From: Diogma glabrata
Lineage: Eukaryota; Arthropoda; Insecta; Diptera; Cylindrotomidae
Direction: 5' to 3'
DNA: 64,000 nt
NCBI GenBank assembly: GCA_963693315.1
Contig: OY856187.1
Location: 71,280,033 to 71,344,032 of the forward strand
The first letter of the stretch is position 1; each line of letters begins with the position of its first letter. The position numbers and the translations under genes were made by a program. The notes under the pieces were generated by a model. The model was not told the origin of the DNA. It ran no database searches and saw only the letters and a program-made list of their open reading frames with translations. Positions 1 to 12,961 of this stretch are shown here, in pieces.

Positions 1-1497
1 GAAACAAGAAACCAAATTTTTTTAATCCAAAATATTGGAAAACAAACTGTTAATCTTTCTCTTTATGTTAAACTTATTCATCTGACAAAGCGAACTACAT
101 TAGAAAGAAATTAAAGATTGTAACGTTTTTTATGAAAATAAGTTCGGTCAATGATGGTCAACATTCTTTGCAATGTATCTGAACTAATATCCAAAGAATT
201 TTTTTAGTAAGAAAAATTTATCGTTATGGAAAAATTCTCAAAAAATGTAAAGTTTAAAGATTGTTTGTAAAGTGAATTTAAGTATTGATTAATGAAATAT
301 TTTGATTCCTTAATCAAATTTTTTCGCATATTCAGGCAATTATACGTATTATTTGTACTCTAATTATTATTTGAAAACCAAAATAATAAAGTTATGAACA
401 TTTTTGATGTATGAATCATAAAATCTTGTTTAGATATTTTGAAATCATGTGGTGGGAAATAATTTTTAAGGGGAAAATAAAACTGGTCATCGTATGAAAA
501 TTGGGGTCGTCAGTAGATTTACTATATTTTTAGCTATCTAACAGAGTCTATATAGTTAATAAACTGAGTCTATAGTTTATGTTACAGCAAATGATGTTCA
601 AGAATCTAGTGTAAATCAACAATTACCGAGTGAGCGCTTTTAATTATTATATTTTTTTAGTGGATATAATTTTCTTTATAAATCTCGTAATAGTGATATA
701 TTATTTCGAATTTCCTTTTTGATTGTTTAATGTCATTTTTGTATTAATTCATAATTTTAATGATTGTGTAAAGTTTTTTTCTACATAAGAGATTTCTAAG
801 CCGGGACTCGCCTGGTTATAGATGCGGTTTCGGTAAGGTTTCGGTAAGAAGGACTTATTATGTTTGCTGATTATTGGCTATCTAATTTCTTTGCAGAGCA
901 AGATTTTATGCCTCTCCGCTTCCGTTTTAAGACTATTGGGAGTCTGAACCTTTTCACGTACAGGCAAAGTTTTATTTTACTGTCCGAGTCTGATATTCTG
1001 ATTCCTAATTTTTGCGAAATTTTTTTCAGTTGCTTGCAATAACAAGCGAGGAAGAGTTGTTAACTTTTGGTAGCAAGCACCAAGCGGTGGACTGTTGAAT
1101 CAAAGTAGGAACAAACAAACAGTCGATGTTTTGGCTTTACACAAAGAAGAGAAAGTGTGAGGTTATTTAAAGCTAAAATAAAGATTATCTGTCACGCAAC
1201 TTCTTGCAACAGGTAACCTTAAAGAAGAGACCTAAACCTATATTGACTGCTGTTCAAAACGAAAATGGGAAGCTCAACTTTACCTCATTTCAGTCTTTGT
1301 AGCAAATTAGCAGCTTTGTTATCGCAAACAGCACGAAGTGTTGCTTTAAATTGTAGGAGGGTCTGCATATTTAATGCCATGGTGAAAGTTATGATCTGAC
1401 ACAAATCTGACACAAATAAAGGTATAGTGTGCAAACGTCAAAGGTATTTAGACATACTAAATCACCTCTTTATACTATTAAAATTAATTTATAGCGA
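1..1497. other. AT-rich non-coding stretch, nothing recognised
   Basis: I see no convincing gene, RNA or mobile-element end here. Short open frames exist (for example at 860-1042) but they lack family motifs and look like chance frames in AT-rich DNA. A slightly GC-richer patch at about 800-1100 contains donor-like and acceptor-like strings (GGTAAG near 836-850, TTTTTTTCAG near 1020-1030), but I cannot link them to a protein. Confidence 0.5.
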
Positions 1498-1952
1498 TTT
1501 TCGCAAATTCACCTCAATATCATTGGTCCTCTACCAATATCAGAAAACCAACGATATTGCGTAACGCTAATCGACCGTTATACGTGGTTCTAGACATCAC
1601 TGCTGGTACTGTCGTATTTGCTGTATACAACTCTTGGATTTCACGATTTGGTGTTCCAGAATCAATTAAAACTGATCAAGGAACCCAATTCGAATCCCAA
1701 CTTTTCACTGAACTTTCCAACCTACTAGGTTTCAACAGATTCAGAACCACTTCTTATAATCCAAAATGCAACGGTATGGTAGAACGATGGCATAGAACAA
1801 TTAAATCAACCATTATGTGTCATGACCGTCCAGACTGGACAAAAGTTCTACCTTCAGTCCTTCTAGGCTTAAGAACCTCATTTAGCGAAGAACTACAAAC
1901 TACTTCAGCGGAACAAACTTTGGGAAGCTCAATTAGCATTCCCGGACGGTAG
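1498..1952 (+). pseudogene. Ty3/gypsy integrase core fragment (dead)
   Basis: This fragment encodes the central part of an LTR-retrotransposon integrase, the enzyme that joins element cDNA to host DNA. Seen: the block HLNIIGPLPIS at 1510-1542 matches the first catalytic strand, but Asn (AAT, 1516-1518) stands where the family has Asp. After Arg-Tyr-Thr the frame breaks near 1580-1600 and continues in the frame starting 1557. That frame carries KTDQGTQFES (second Asp) and NGMVERWH (catalytic Glu), then the LLGLRT and IPG strings seen at the end of gypsy cores. No protease, reverse transcriptase or LTR is visible on either side, so it is truncated at both ends. I infer an old, non-autonomous relic; the clade within Ty3/gypsy cannot be fixed by eye. 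Confidence 0.85.
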
Positions 1953-3864
1953 ATAACCAGCTGATCATACTAATTCTTTAAATTCTTATTCTAATCTGAA
2001 TCAATAAGATTCATCTGGTACAAATAAACCGGATTCTATTTTACTAAGTAAAAGTAAAAAGAAAGTAACATTCAATTAACCAGCAATCAGTAATTATTAT
2101 TCTCAATCAAAGAATTTCTAAATCTTGAAGGATAATTAATTGGCCTCAAAGTTTATTAAATTTTATTATTTAGCAAAAAATTATTTCGAATTATCACCGC
2201 CGCGCCCTTGGGAAATTACAACTGATAATTGCTTTAATGATTTTAAAAAATCTTTGCTTTCCAGTCAAGTTAGTTAAACGTTATGGATGTTTGATCTTTT
2301 CACTGTCGTTAGCAACTGTCTAATGCCATTTTATTAAATTAATTTTTATACGACAATTTCTACAATTATTTACTCATTTGATTTGATAAGCTCACTCATT
2401 TCAATATCATCTTATCGATTTCATTTTCATTTGAGATGATGATGAGGTCATTCTTGTTCGAATCGTTGATAAAATTTATTATATATTTGGAACAGCATTA
2501 TTTTAAAATATTTCAAAATTATTTTTTTTGTTTATTTCGAAAATTAATTAATTTTAAAAGATATCTTTCTTGAAAATTATTTTTCGTTCGTCTGGCATTC
2601 GTCCCACTGGTGAGGGAGTGTTTGTGGTGATTTCTCACCAAATTTGAATTCACTAAATTTTATGAGTTTTATTTTGGCTGTAAGTTTTAAAAAAGCTTTA
2701 GGATACTTTCAATTAATAATCTAAGTATGTTTGAAAAACTTATTTTTTCTAAATAACTTAGTTAGTTTTGAAAAACATTATTTTTCAAAAATGAAAAAAG
2801 TATTTTAATCAAGTTTCTTTCTTCAACTGAAAAATAGTTAAAAATTGTTGAATTTAATTGCCTATATTGGCTAACCACTAATAAGTTTTTATTTCTATGC
2901 CGATAAATTATTTTAAAAAGAAAATTAGTTTAGTGACTAATAAATTTATTATTTATATAAATTAACCATTATGTAAATCTACGAATGAATAATCTGTTAA
3001 ATCTTTTATAAATAGAGAAATTGTGATGAAATTATTATTTCAAATATTAATGAAGAAACTAATTGTTTTAAAAACTTGACGCTATTTAACATTTTATGGC
3101 ATAAGCTCACTTAAAAGCTTAAGCAAAATAATAATTTTTCATGTATGTGGCAGAAATATCAGCATTTATTGAACGAAGACTAAAGAATGAAACTCAACTT
3201 TGAAACTCATCAAAGCAGAGATACGTAGCAAAATTAAAAGCGAGAAACTACAAGCTTTTAACTGGAGGATTCTCATCTTATTGTATTACGAGAAAAACAC
3301 AAGTTATTTACCTATGGATATGAAGTAAAATCATATAGCGAGAAATATACAAGCTATAAGGCCAGAATCGAGATAAATTAACAAATCATTAGGGCATTTC
3401 TTTAAATATGTACATTCTTATTTGAGAGTAAAATTCAATATAGTCCGTCGTTACATGTTCTAGAGTACACAGCTACAAAAAAACGACGCAATTACACCTA
3501 AGTTTAACACAATTACACGAAGTGACAACTCCGTTCTGATTAGTTTAAGAATCTGCCGTTCACATTTTCGTCCATTGAAACATTAAACTGAAAGTCACAA
3601 AGCCTGCCACAAAGTACACAAATTTTCAAACTAATATACATATATAAAAATGATTTTATGTTGAAAACAAAATATAGCGCTTGTGTGGAAATTTAGTAAT
3701 TTTTGGGTAAACAAAAATATATAAAAATAAACGAAAAAGGTACTTTTGGAAATCACTATGTTTGAAAAGTTAAAATTAGAAAAAAAAATCATATAAAAAC
3801 ATAAACTTTTTATCAGTGTTATATTTTATGAAGGTTTACTTAGTAATTATCAAATAAAAAAAAG
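1953..3864. other. AT-rich non-coding stretch
   Basis: No open frame with family motifs, no satellite and no clear inverted repeat was seen. It separates the integrase relic from the dispersed element that starts near 3865. Confidence 0.5.
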
Positions 3865-6770
3865 TCAGACAAGTGCGAATAAAATTCGCTCGTCAAGGGT
3901 TCCGTGAATGTAAAGAAAACAATATCAAAATAATTTACACAAAGTTGTGTTGTAAAGGGTTTATATTGCCAGACCATAGACACATAAAAACTAAATGGTT
4001 CATCGTAAATATCAACAGTTAATGTCAATCTCATCTAAATTGATCGAAATGATATAAAAAAATTACTTTAGGTTAAATGATATCCATAGCTATTTATGGT
4101 AGCTAAGGAACGACTCAATTCTGTTAAACAACGACGAAATTTAGGGGTGGAGTGGTGTTAACGCTAAAAATGGGACTTTTTTGACAATAATTCAAAAACT
4201 GTGCATCGCAAGATTCTAAAATAATTGTAGTGTTTCTTAATTTTGGTGTTCTTTCAAATGACACTCATGCGAGCCAAAAAACCTTTTTTTCACGATTCCC
4301 CACTCCTGTCCCCTAAACACGTAGAATTAAAACTACTTGAGGCTTCACTATATTTTTCGTTAAGGGTTTATCAAATTTCCTATCTCTATGAATTTTTTCA
4401 AATTTTTCTGTCAATCAACGAAGAAACGGGGGGAGGGGTGGACTAACTTTTTGTTGCACTTTTTTGAGAATAATTCAAAAACGGTTCATCGCAAAATTCT
4501 AAAAAAACTGTATTGTTTTTTAATTTTGGTGCTCTATCAAATGACATCCCACTCATGCGGGTCAAAAAACAATTTTTCACCCTTCCCCACTCCCATCCCC
4601 TAAACACATAGAAATAAAATCACTTGAAGCTTCGCTATATTTTTCGTGTTCCATAGAATTATAGGCTCATCACTTTACTAAAATTTTCAGTTCTTTCTAT
4701 AGCAACAATTTTTTTGTGTTAGATTACATAAGTTCGACATTTAGGTCGGTGCTTGAAAAATTAACAAAAGATCAATGTTTGACTTAAACAATAGCATATT
4801 AAACAAATATTAACCCTAAAATAATTGCAGGTTATCAAACTTACCATTCAATTAAAACTCAACATTTTCTAAAGTTATACAAGAAATTTATTAAACCGGT
4901 AATTATGAATGGATTACAAACGTGGATCTTAACACAAACTAACAAATCACATCAATCTGATTTGAACCTTGAGAATTTACGCCACCTTTTGGGCCCAATT
5001 ATGGCATACAATACAATACAATATACCATAGATAGTAAAGGACCGTGATAATTTTGAAATAAAGTCTTCTTTCTTTTGGATAACTGGTTATATTCACTTT
5101 AAAAGAGTTGCAAAACTAAGAATTGCTCTAAGAATCAGTATAAAGGATGACATGACTAAAAATGTACACGCCAGTCCCACTCGATATTGCTATTCGGGTT
5201 AAAAAAGCTTTATTTCACCTTACCATTCCTACCCTTTCAAAACGATTAATAAATATTTGATACACGGGGGGACGGTCTGAATTTTGAACATTTTTGATCA
5301 TAACTCAAATACTGTGCACCGCAAAATTCTAAAAAAAATTGCAATGATTTTTAAATTAGGTGCTCTTTCAAATGACACTCCATTCGCTTGGGTCAAAAAA
5401 AGTTTTTTACCCTCTCTACCCCGGTGCCCTAAACACACAGAAATATAATTATTTGAGACTTCGGTATAATTTTCATACAAAATTTACCAAATTTCCTAGC
5501 TCTGTGAATTTTTTCAAATTTTTCTGTCAATCAGTGTCGAAACGTAGGGGGGGGGGACGGTTTGAATTTTGCACTTTTTTGTTCATAACTCAAAAACTGT
5601 GCACCGCAAAATTCTAAAATAAATTGCAACGAATTCTAAATTAAGTGCTCTTTCAAATGACACCCCACTCGTTTGGGTCAAAAAAGTTTTTTTTTTTTAC
5701 CCTCCTTACCCCGGTCCCCTAAACACACAGAAATATAATTATTTGAGACTTCGCTATAATTTTCATACAAAATTTACCAAATTTCCTAACTCTGTGATTT
5801 TTTCCAAATTTTTATGTCAATCAGTGTCGAAACGAAGGGGGGGGGGAGGAACGGTTTGAATTTTGCACTTTTTTGTCCATAACTCAAAAACTATGCACCG
5901 CAAAATTATAAAAAAAATTGCAACGACTTCTAAATTAAGTGTTCTTTTAAATGATACCCCACTCGCTTGGGTCAAAAAAACTTTTTTTACCCTCTTTACA
6001 CCGGTCCCCTAAACACACAGAAATATAATTATTTGAGACTTCGGTATAATTTTCATACAAAATTTACCAAATTTCCCAACTCTGTGAATTTTTCCAAATT
6101 TTTCTGTCAATCAGTGTCGAAACGAAGGGGGGGGGGGACGGTATGTTTTTGACAATAACTCAAAAACTGTGCATTGCAAAATTCTAAAAAAAATTGCAAT
6201 GATTTCTAAATTAGGTGCTCTTTCAAATGACACCCCACTTGACCACATTTTAAATGGTGTTTTTACCCCTCCTCATTTCCACCCCCTTAATAAATCTAAT
6301 TATGAGAATATGACACTTTTATATATTTTTTATTAAAACTGTACTAATTTTTCTATCATTCCAAATACATTTGAAAATTTTCGATCAGTTAGGTTCGGAG
6401 CTAATCGAGTTAAGAAAACACGAAAAAAAGAATTATAGAAGAAGAATTATACAAAAAATGGTGAAGTGTAAAATTCCAAGATAAATTTTTAAGGAATACT
6501 GAAATGAAGCCCTTTTATATGATACCCTACTTGAATCTATAAAAAAATCTATTTTCTCAAAGGTCTCACATCGAACCCCTGTTAACCAAACGAAAACCAC
6601 TTTAGTTTTATTTGTATTCGCCATTTCATGTGGACAGATTAGTTTTATACGCACCTCAAATTTCAAGTCCATAGCATTTAGCATTTATAGTTTACGAGAT
6701 AATCTATATAATGTGAAAAACTCGTTTTACTCTCACCAATAGTGTTCCGTATAAAAACGGAACCCTAAAA
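3865..6770. mobile_element. Dispersed non-coding element with AGGGTTCCGT ends
   Basis: The left end has the string AAGGGTTCCGT (about 3895-3905), preceded by a short palindrome around GCGAATAAAATTCGC. The right end has ACGGAACCCTA (6757-6767), so the two ends are inverted relative to each other. From general experience, insect genomes carry dispersed repeats with such GGTTCCGT/ACGGAACCC ends; I cannot name the family. The interior holds no transposase and is largely made of tandem monomers (4140-6260). I infer a non-autonomous element about 2.9 kb long. Exact outer boundaries and any target duplication are not clear. Confidence 0.5.
4140..6260. repeat. Tandem monomers of about 300 bp with poly-G runs
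   Basis: At least five degenerate copies are visible, starting near 4140, 4430, 5265, 5545, 5840 and (partial) 6128. Each copy runs through 'AACTCAAAAACTGTGC', 'CTCTTTCAAATGACA', a C-rich 'CCTAAACACAC' block, and ends with a G run of roughly 7-12 (5548, 5838, 6127) before 'ACGGT'. Short open frames inside (for example 5360-5617 and 5967-6152, both with the same peptide) are by-products of the repeated DNA. Related single sequence occurs at 41110-41280. Confidence 0.8.
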
Positions 6771-8897
6771 ATCCTAATATAATCGGTTAACCCATTCCAG
6801 CACGAATAAACGTTAAACTTTTCTTGTCTCTATATTTCTTAACAAATTCCAAGCCACCCTGTGTCAAAATATTGCCACTTCCAGTGATACATATATCTCA
6901 TCCTTCTTGCCCTTGCTTCTAATGAAACAAATAATTTGAATAAAAATCAGAGTTTGAGTGTTTTAAACTACTTTAATGCCTTACAAAATCTTACTAGAAA
7001 ACATAATTTTACAGTTGAAGTTCATGGTTAATGGTTACTGTATTATAATATTTTTTTCATAAATAACAATCATATTTGTTCTTGGCCTATTTTATAAATT
7101 AATAAAAATCTTCAATATCATTACTTACTTGATTTATTACAAACGAAATCCATCAATAATGTTAACAAATAGAATTAAATCAAAGTATGTACAAAAAAGC
7201 ATTAAATGCTTTTCTAATTATTTATAATTAATCATTTCAAATTTTATTTAAACAAAATTATTAATTGCAAAAGCAATCAAATTTACCAACTTCATATGAG
7301 TAAGATTAATCTTATTTTCTTAAGAATATATGTAGAAAATAAACTACGAATGTCCGAAACCAATATTTCGGTTTTAAATTGTAGATATATAATAAAGTTT
7401 TATTTATTCAAATTTTTATTAGTTAAAGTGGGTGGTAAAAGTTACATGAACTTTAACAGAGATTGTGGCTGTTGGCAAGACGTGTTTAATTGCTTTATCG
7501 TTGGTGACCTATGAAACCAGAATTTGTTTTAAGGTAAGTATTTTTGGTGAAACTTGTTGGTGTGGGAAGAGGTATACAAATACAGATATTACTCAAAAAA
7601 CGGAAGCTACAAATCAACAGAGAAAGGGATCTAGAAAGTGCTTCCGATATCACGAAAACCATATATAGGGACCGTTTTGGAATAATTTTTTTTATCTGTG
7701 TAGCCAAGCCATCCAAGAAAAGGAAACCATCAAACGGGACACTTTATTTAACAGTTTTAAACTTGGAATATTTACTTAGACTACCAAATTCAGGCATTTA
7801 GAAAATTAAATTTCGCTAAGCTTAGTTCAGATTATAAACATTTTTTTAAGTTAATTATAGATTAAAAGTTAAAATTACGATTTTATTTTGTGTAAGAAAT
7901 AATTATACGGTATCACTAACGTATTATTATTTTAATTTTTATTTTAAAAAGATTAAAAAATAAAATAGAAGTGTTTTTGATTTCTACTGACGTTAAGTTA
8001 TGTTCACCGATTAACGGATGCTTACCGAATTTTTTTTTTGAGCTCTGAATCAACTTTTCGAATAAAATTTACGATAATACGTCAATATTATTCTAAACTA
8101 TAAAAATTGTGCTATCGATATTGCATATCTAAATTAGTTTACTTGCCCTAGTACTCGTTGCACACAATTAAGCAAACAAATATTCAGTAAAAACGCGTTT
8201 GTGTTTCTCCTTCAAAGAACAAAAGCAGTTAAAGATTTAATTAACTGTGCATTTTACTAGAACCTTGACCATTTCTGAATCATATTTTACAGTTTGATCG
8301 ATTATATGTACTTTTGTTACTGTTTTATCATTGAGTTGTTGCAAATATGTAACTTAATTAACACAAAAATTCATACGGCCACTGAAGCGTTTTACAAGTT
8401 TAGTTTGATTGATTTGTGCAAATTGGTGTTTGATGGCAATCAAATAATAATTCAAAAACATTAAATAATAATAGAGAATATTTGATTATAATTGTCATAT
8501 ATTAAAAATGAAGGGGGTGCAACGCCAGATCCCGGGTTATCAATACTTGTGTCTGTGTTAAAGTTTTACTACATAGTCTTTGGAAGAAGGCTATTATAGT
8601 GCAATTGTTTTGAGCAGAGACTCAAACCAAAGATAAAACTATGCAAAAAGCTGAAATGGTTCAAGTCTATTATTTCTCTTTATATATTAAAAACTAAGAA
8701 ATACAATGTCAGAAAGTGATGTTCTATCACACTCTCCATTTAGCGCTCAATGCTTCAAATTATATGAAAAAATATTTTTAATATAATAAACCTAATAGTT
8801 GCCGACCAGTTGTAGTCCAGTCAATGACCATTTTCCTTGTTTAATCCTGAGAAACAGCACCGATTTGCACAAAAATCTGGATTTTGGTTCTACTTAC
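6771..8897. other. AT-rich non-coding stretch
   Basis: No recognisable gene. Open frames around 7296-7801 overlap on both strands and show no motif. No satellite or clear terminal repeat was seen. Confidence 0.45.
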
Positions 8898-9076
8898 CTT
8901 CTACTTCAAAGTTGATCATGTGCCGCGGGTTGCCTTTACCATGGAGGTGTAAGGGGTTTTTATCCTTCTCATGGTGCAAAATGGGGCGTGTGAATAAACA
9001 AGCTCCTCGCGCTACACCTTGGACTACGCTAAAAGTCCATACAAATTTGGCCAAATATTTTATTTCAAACTCTTGA
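8898..9076 (-). other. Candidate host exon (unidentified)
   Basis: This minus-strand segment is GC-richer than its neighbours and reads open for about 59 codons. It ends at + coordinate 8898 directly on a strong donor (GTAAGT, + 8892-8897), and it begins just after a plausible acceptor (TTTGTTTGTATCGCAG, just above + 9076). A second possible acceptor lies inside it. The peptide contains the strings FTRPILHHEKDKNP and LHLHGKGNPRHM. I do not recognise a family. It could be an exon of a real gene, a piece of an unidentified repeat, or chance. Confidence 0.2.
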
Positions 9077-9150
9077 CTGCGATACAAACAAATGAACAAA
9101 AAATCAAAATCACAACAACAACGGTACTTTTCAGCACCATAAAAAAAAAT

Positions 9151-11375
9151 ATTGAACCCTCAGTCCCTATTTTGCAATTGAACATTTAAGGCATAAGCAA
9201 GTCAAAAACTGAACATTTACAAAGAGTATTAAAAGATTTCGACATCGACGTTGTAATTCTGCAAGAATCGAGAGAACTCTCAACATCGTCCAGCAATTCT
9301 TGAGGTAGGTATCTCAATCCCACTCGTTAACTCTACTCCTCAACCTAGTTGGAATTTTAACAAAGCTGACTGGGCTAAATATAGGTCGGAGTTCGATGCA
9401 GTGATTCGCTGGATCCAATCCATTCCTAAGAATTACGATAGGTTGGTTGGAACCATGATCGCAGCTGCTAAGAAATGCATCCCAAGAGGCTTCCGTGAAG
9501 AATACATTCCAAGCTGGAGTAGAGAGAGCGATATATTATATGAGGAATACCTTAGTAGTGGTGAGGCAGACGAGGCTGATGACTTAATTTACTCACTGGA
9601 CGCCGCGGAGGTAGTGGATTACCGCTGTTGAAAACATTGATTTTCCCATTCAAGCAGGGAAGCTTGGAGTCTCCTTCGGAAGCTGGGTGGCTCAAACTCA
9701 ATTGCTCGTACTAACAATGAAATTAATCCAAAGGACATTGCGACTCATATCGTAAACATGTCTCGTTCTTCTATTAATCGCCTTCATAAAAGAATAATTA
9801 AACGTAAATTAAGAGGAATGAAGCGCAATTTCTCGTCTCCATTGAAGTATGCGAAGTCTTTTAGTAGCGAAGAACTAGGAACTAGATTCAGCTCTGTCCC
9901 AAACAAAAAACGGAAAAGCATCTGGGTACGATGGTATATTTCCAGACTTTCTTAGAAATGCTGGAAAAAATGTAAAACAATGGCTAACGAAATTTTTTTC
10001 GAATGTCCTAAAAACCGGCAATCTTCCAAAACATTTTAAAGATACAAAAGTGATAGCGATACTTAAGCCAGGTAAACCATCCAATGAACCAGGAAGCTAT
10101 CGCCCAATTGCCCTTTTGAGCACCTGTTACAAATTGTTAGAACGGCTCATATATAACCGTATCGCTCCGATACTGAATGATCAGATCCCAGTCCAACAAG
10201 CTGGTTTCCGTCCCAATCGCAACTGCACTGACCAACTGCTCGCTTTAATATCCTACATCGAAGCTGGGTATTCGAAACAATTAAAAACAGGCGCAGTATT
10301 CATTGATCTCACTGAAGCACACGGCCCGGCGAATTGGGATTATATATATAAGCTGTTCAATGCAATACCTTGCCAAAGTACCTGGGCATTACTCTCGATA
10401 GAACTCTTTCTTTTGAACTCCTCCTAAAGAATACGTCAAAAAAACTTAAAACGAGAAACAATATATTGCACAAACTGGCAGGCTCAACATGGGGTGCTAC
10501 TCAAGCTACCCTCCGCACAACTGCTCTAAGTCTGCTTCACTCAGTGGCTGAGTACGGCGCACCAGTCTGGCTGAATAGCACACACACTGAAAAAGTTGAC
10601 TGCCAGCGGCAGGTCACAATGCGTACTATAAATGGTACTATCAGGTCTACTCCTTTACCTTGGTTCCCTGTATTAAGCAATATCGCTCCACCTGCACTCA
10701 GACGCTCACATGCGCTCATGCGTGAACTACAACATCACGTTACCCTTTCACGAATATTGCGGTGACCATACTCGTTGTCGATTGAAGTTAAGAAAGCCTC
10801 CACATTAAAACTGCCAGCAACCTGCTGGCAACTAATTTTAATATCTCGGATGCCTGGACGACCTCCTGACACCATTACAATACACTTGTGCTTTCTGTTA
10901 CTAACCCGACTTCTACCCAACCTGGTTTCGATTTGCCACGTCATACCTGAACTACACTAAACTGAATAAGAACGAATTATGAATCATGGACATTGTGCTG
11001 ATTCTTTCTACATGTGGGGAATTTCAGAGTCCCCTCAAAGTAGCTGCGGCGCTCCACAACAAACTATAAAACACATTGCAACTGTGTGTCCAATTCGACA
11101 ATGCAATGGTGACATCTCAGACATCCTTTTGGCAACTTCTGATGTAGTAGCATGGATAGACTCACTCGATGTAAACATCTAATGTTCAAATGTACTGCCC
11201 AATGCTCAAATATTTTTCTTTTTACTTTTTAACTAAAAGACGCGCAATCAAATTTATTGAAAGCTCATTTAATTTGTATTCATGTTTTGTTTTAGGTAGA
11301 TTTCATAGGAAAATCTATCTATTTTAAGTTTTATTTTTTAATGTGTCATAAAAACCATACGCTAAATAAAAAAAT
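9151..11375 (+). pseudogene. Jockey-like non-LTR retrotransposon (LINE) ORF2, deleted and frameshifted
   Basis: This encodes pieces of a LINE ORF2 (endonuclease plus reverse transcriptase for target-primed integration). In order: endonuclease N-terminus at 9154-9285 (a NI-GIS start with an in-frame TAA, then DIDVVILQES); an abrupt jump near 9285-9300 that removes most of the endonuclease; the endonuclease-RT linker (HRPAILEVG, then IPRGFREEYIP) to about 9630; a frameshift; then SHSSREAWSLLRKLGG. RT fingers follow at 9900-10350 (GKASGYDGIFPDF across a frameshift, ILKPGKP, SYRPIALLS, QAGFRPNRNCTDQ, then a DLT box). A second jump near 10330-10370 deletes the catalytic Y-DD palm. The C-terminal part (PKYLGITLDR, AEYGAPVW, TPLPWFPVLSNIAPP) then runs to a cysteine-rich tail ending at the stop near 11182. 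The 3' UTR appears to end near 11370 with CATACGCTAAATAAAAAAA. It cannot be active. Confidence 0.85.
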
Positions 11376-11860
11376 TAATTCAAATTAAAAATTCATAACA
11401 ACTCGTGTATCCAAAACTGACAATTAGAAAATACAATTTTGTGAAGTGTTCCGGCCTGGTTTTTACATGACAATAATGTTTGGTCGATTCCAATAAGCGT
11501 TGCAGCTTTTGACGAAGACATAGCAAATTCAATATTAAAATTGCAAGCATTTAGGGTTTTGCAGCACATACTGATGAACATTTCCGCAGAAAGCTTTCAA
11601 ATGATCGATCATCGTTTACTTTGCTAGTCACATGTTAATTGTTCACCACAAAAACATTACATACTCATTTCCTAACCATCTTAAAACGATTTAGTGATAA
11701 AGTTTATGACCATCTTGGCAACAGTCAAGAGGTTTTGATCCCAAATTTTCGTTTGTTTTTCTGCAGTCGTTGAACTTGTAACCTCATATGCTCTGATCAT
11801 TCATGATCATCATTTACTCATGTGCACTGATTGAAGCAGTTCCTTTTATTTTCAATTTAA
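11376..11860. other. Non-coding stretch before heptamer array
   Basis: No gene motif was seen. A 62-codon minus frame at 11393-11581 is open but unrecognised. Confidence 0.4.
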
Positions 11861-12961
11861 ATGTAAAATGTAAAATGTAAAATGTAAAATGTAAAATGTA
11901 AAATGTAAAATGTAAAATGTAAAATGTAAAATGTAAAATGTAAAATGTAAAATGTAAAATGTAAAATGTAAAATGTAAAATGTAAAATGTAAAATGTAAA
12001 ATGTAAAATGTAAAATGTAAAATGTAAAATGTAAAATGTAAAATGTAAAATGTAAAATGTAAAATGTAAAATGTAAAATGTAAAATGTAAAATGTAAAAT
12101 GTAAAATGTAAAATGTAAAATGTAAAATGTAAAATGTAAAATGTAAAATGTAAAATGTAAAATGTAAAATGTAAAATGTACAATGTAAAATGTAAAATGT
12201 AAAATGTAAAATGTAAAATGTAAAATGTAAAATGTAAAATGTAAAATGTAAAATGTAAAATGTAAAATGTAAAATGTAAAATGTAAAATGTAAAATGTAA
12301 AATGTAAAATGTAAAATGTAAAATGTAAAATGTAAAATGTAAAATGTAAAATGTAAAATGTAAAATGTAAAATGTAAAATGTAAAATGTAAAATGTAAAA
12401 TGTAAAATGTAAAATGTAAAATGTAAAATGTAAAATGTAAAATGTAAAATGTAAAATGTAAAATGTAAAATGTAAAATGTAAAATGTAAAATGTAAAATG
12501 TAAAATGTAAAATGTAAAATGTAAAATGTAAAATGTAAAATGTAAAATGTAAAATGTAAAATGTAAAATGTAAAATGTAAAATGTAAAATGTAAAATGTA
12601 AAATGTAAAATGTAAAATGTAAAATGTAAAATGTAAAATGTAAAATGTAAAATGTAAAATGTAAAATGTAAAATGTAAAATGTAAAATGTAAAATGTAAA
12701 ATGTAAAATGTAAAATGTAAAATGTAAAATGTAAAATGTAAAATGTAAAATGTAAAATGTAAAATGTAAAATGTAAAATGTAAAATGTAAAATGTAAAAT
12801 GTAAAATGTAAAATGTAAAATGTAAAATGTAAAATGTAAAATGTAAAATGTAAAATGTAAAATGTAAAATGTAAAATGTAAAATGTAAAATGTAAAATGT
12901 AAAATGTAAAATGTAAAATGTAAAATGTAAAATGTAAAATGTAAAATGTAAAATGTAAAAT
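11861..12961. repeat. (AAAATGT)n heptamer satellite, about 157 copies
   Basis: A nearly perfect 7-bp repeat fills 1.1 kb. One clear variant is visible: 'GTACAATGT' at about 12178-12186. Because 7 is not a multiple of 3 and the unit lacks stops when read on the minus strand, long minus frames made of ILHFTFY repeats appear; they are not genes. The unit is unlike the insect telomere repeat TTAGG. Confidence 0.97.

Noticed and set aside
11861..12961. Telomeric repeat
   Set aside because: The unit AAAATGT does not match TTAGG or any other telomere repeat known to me, and the array is flanked by ordinary interspersed DNA on both sides.
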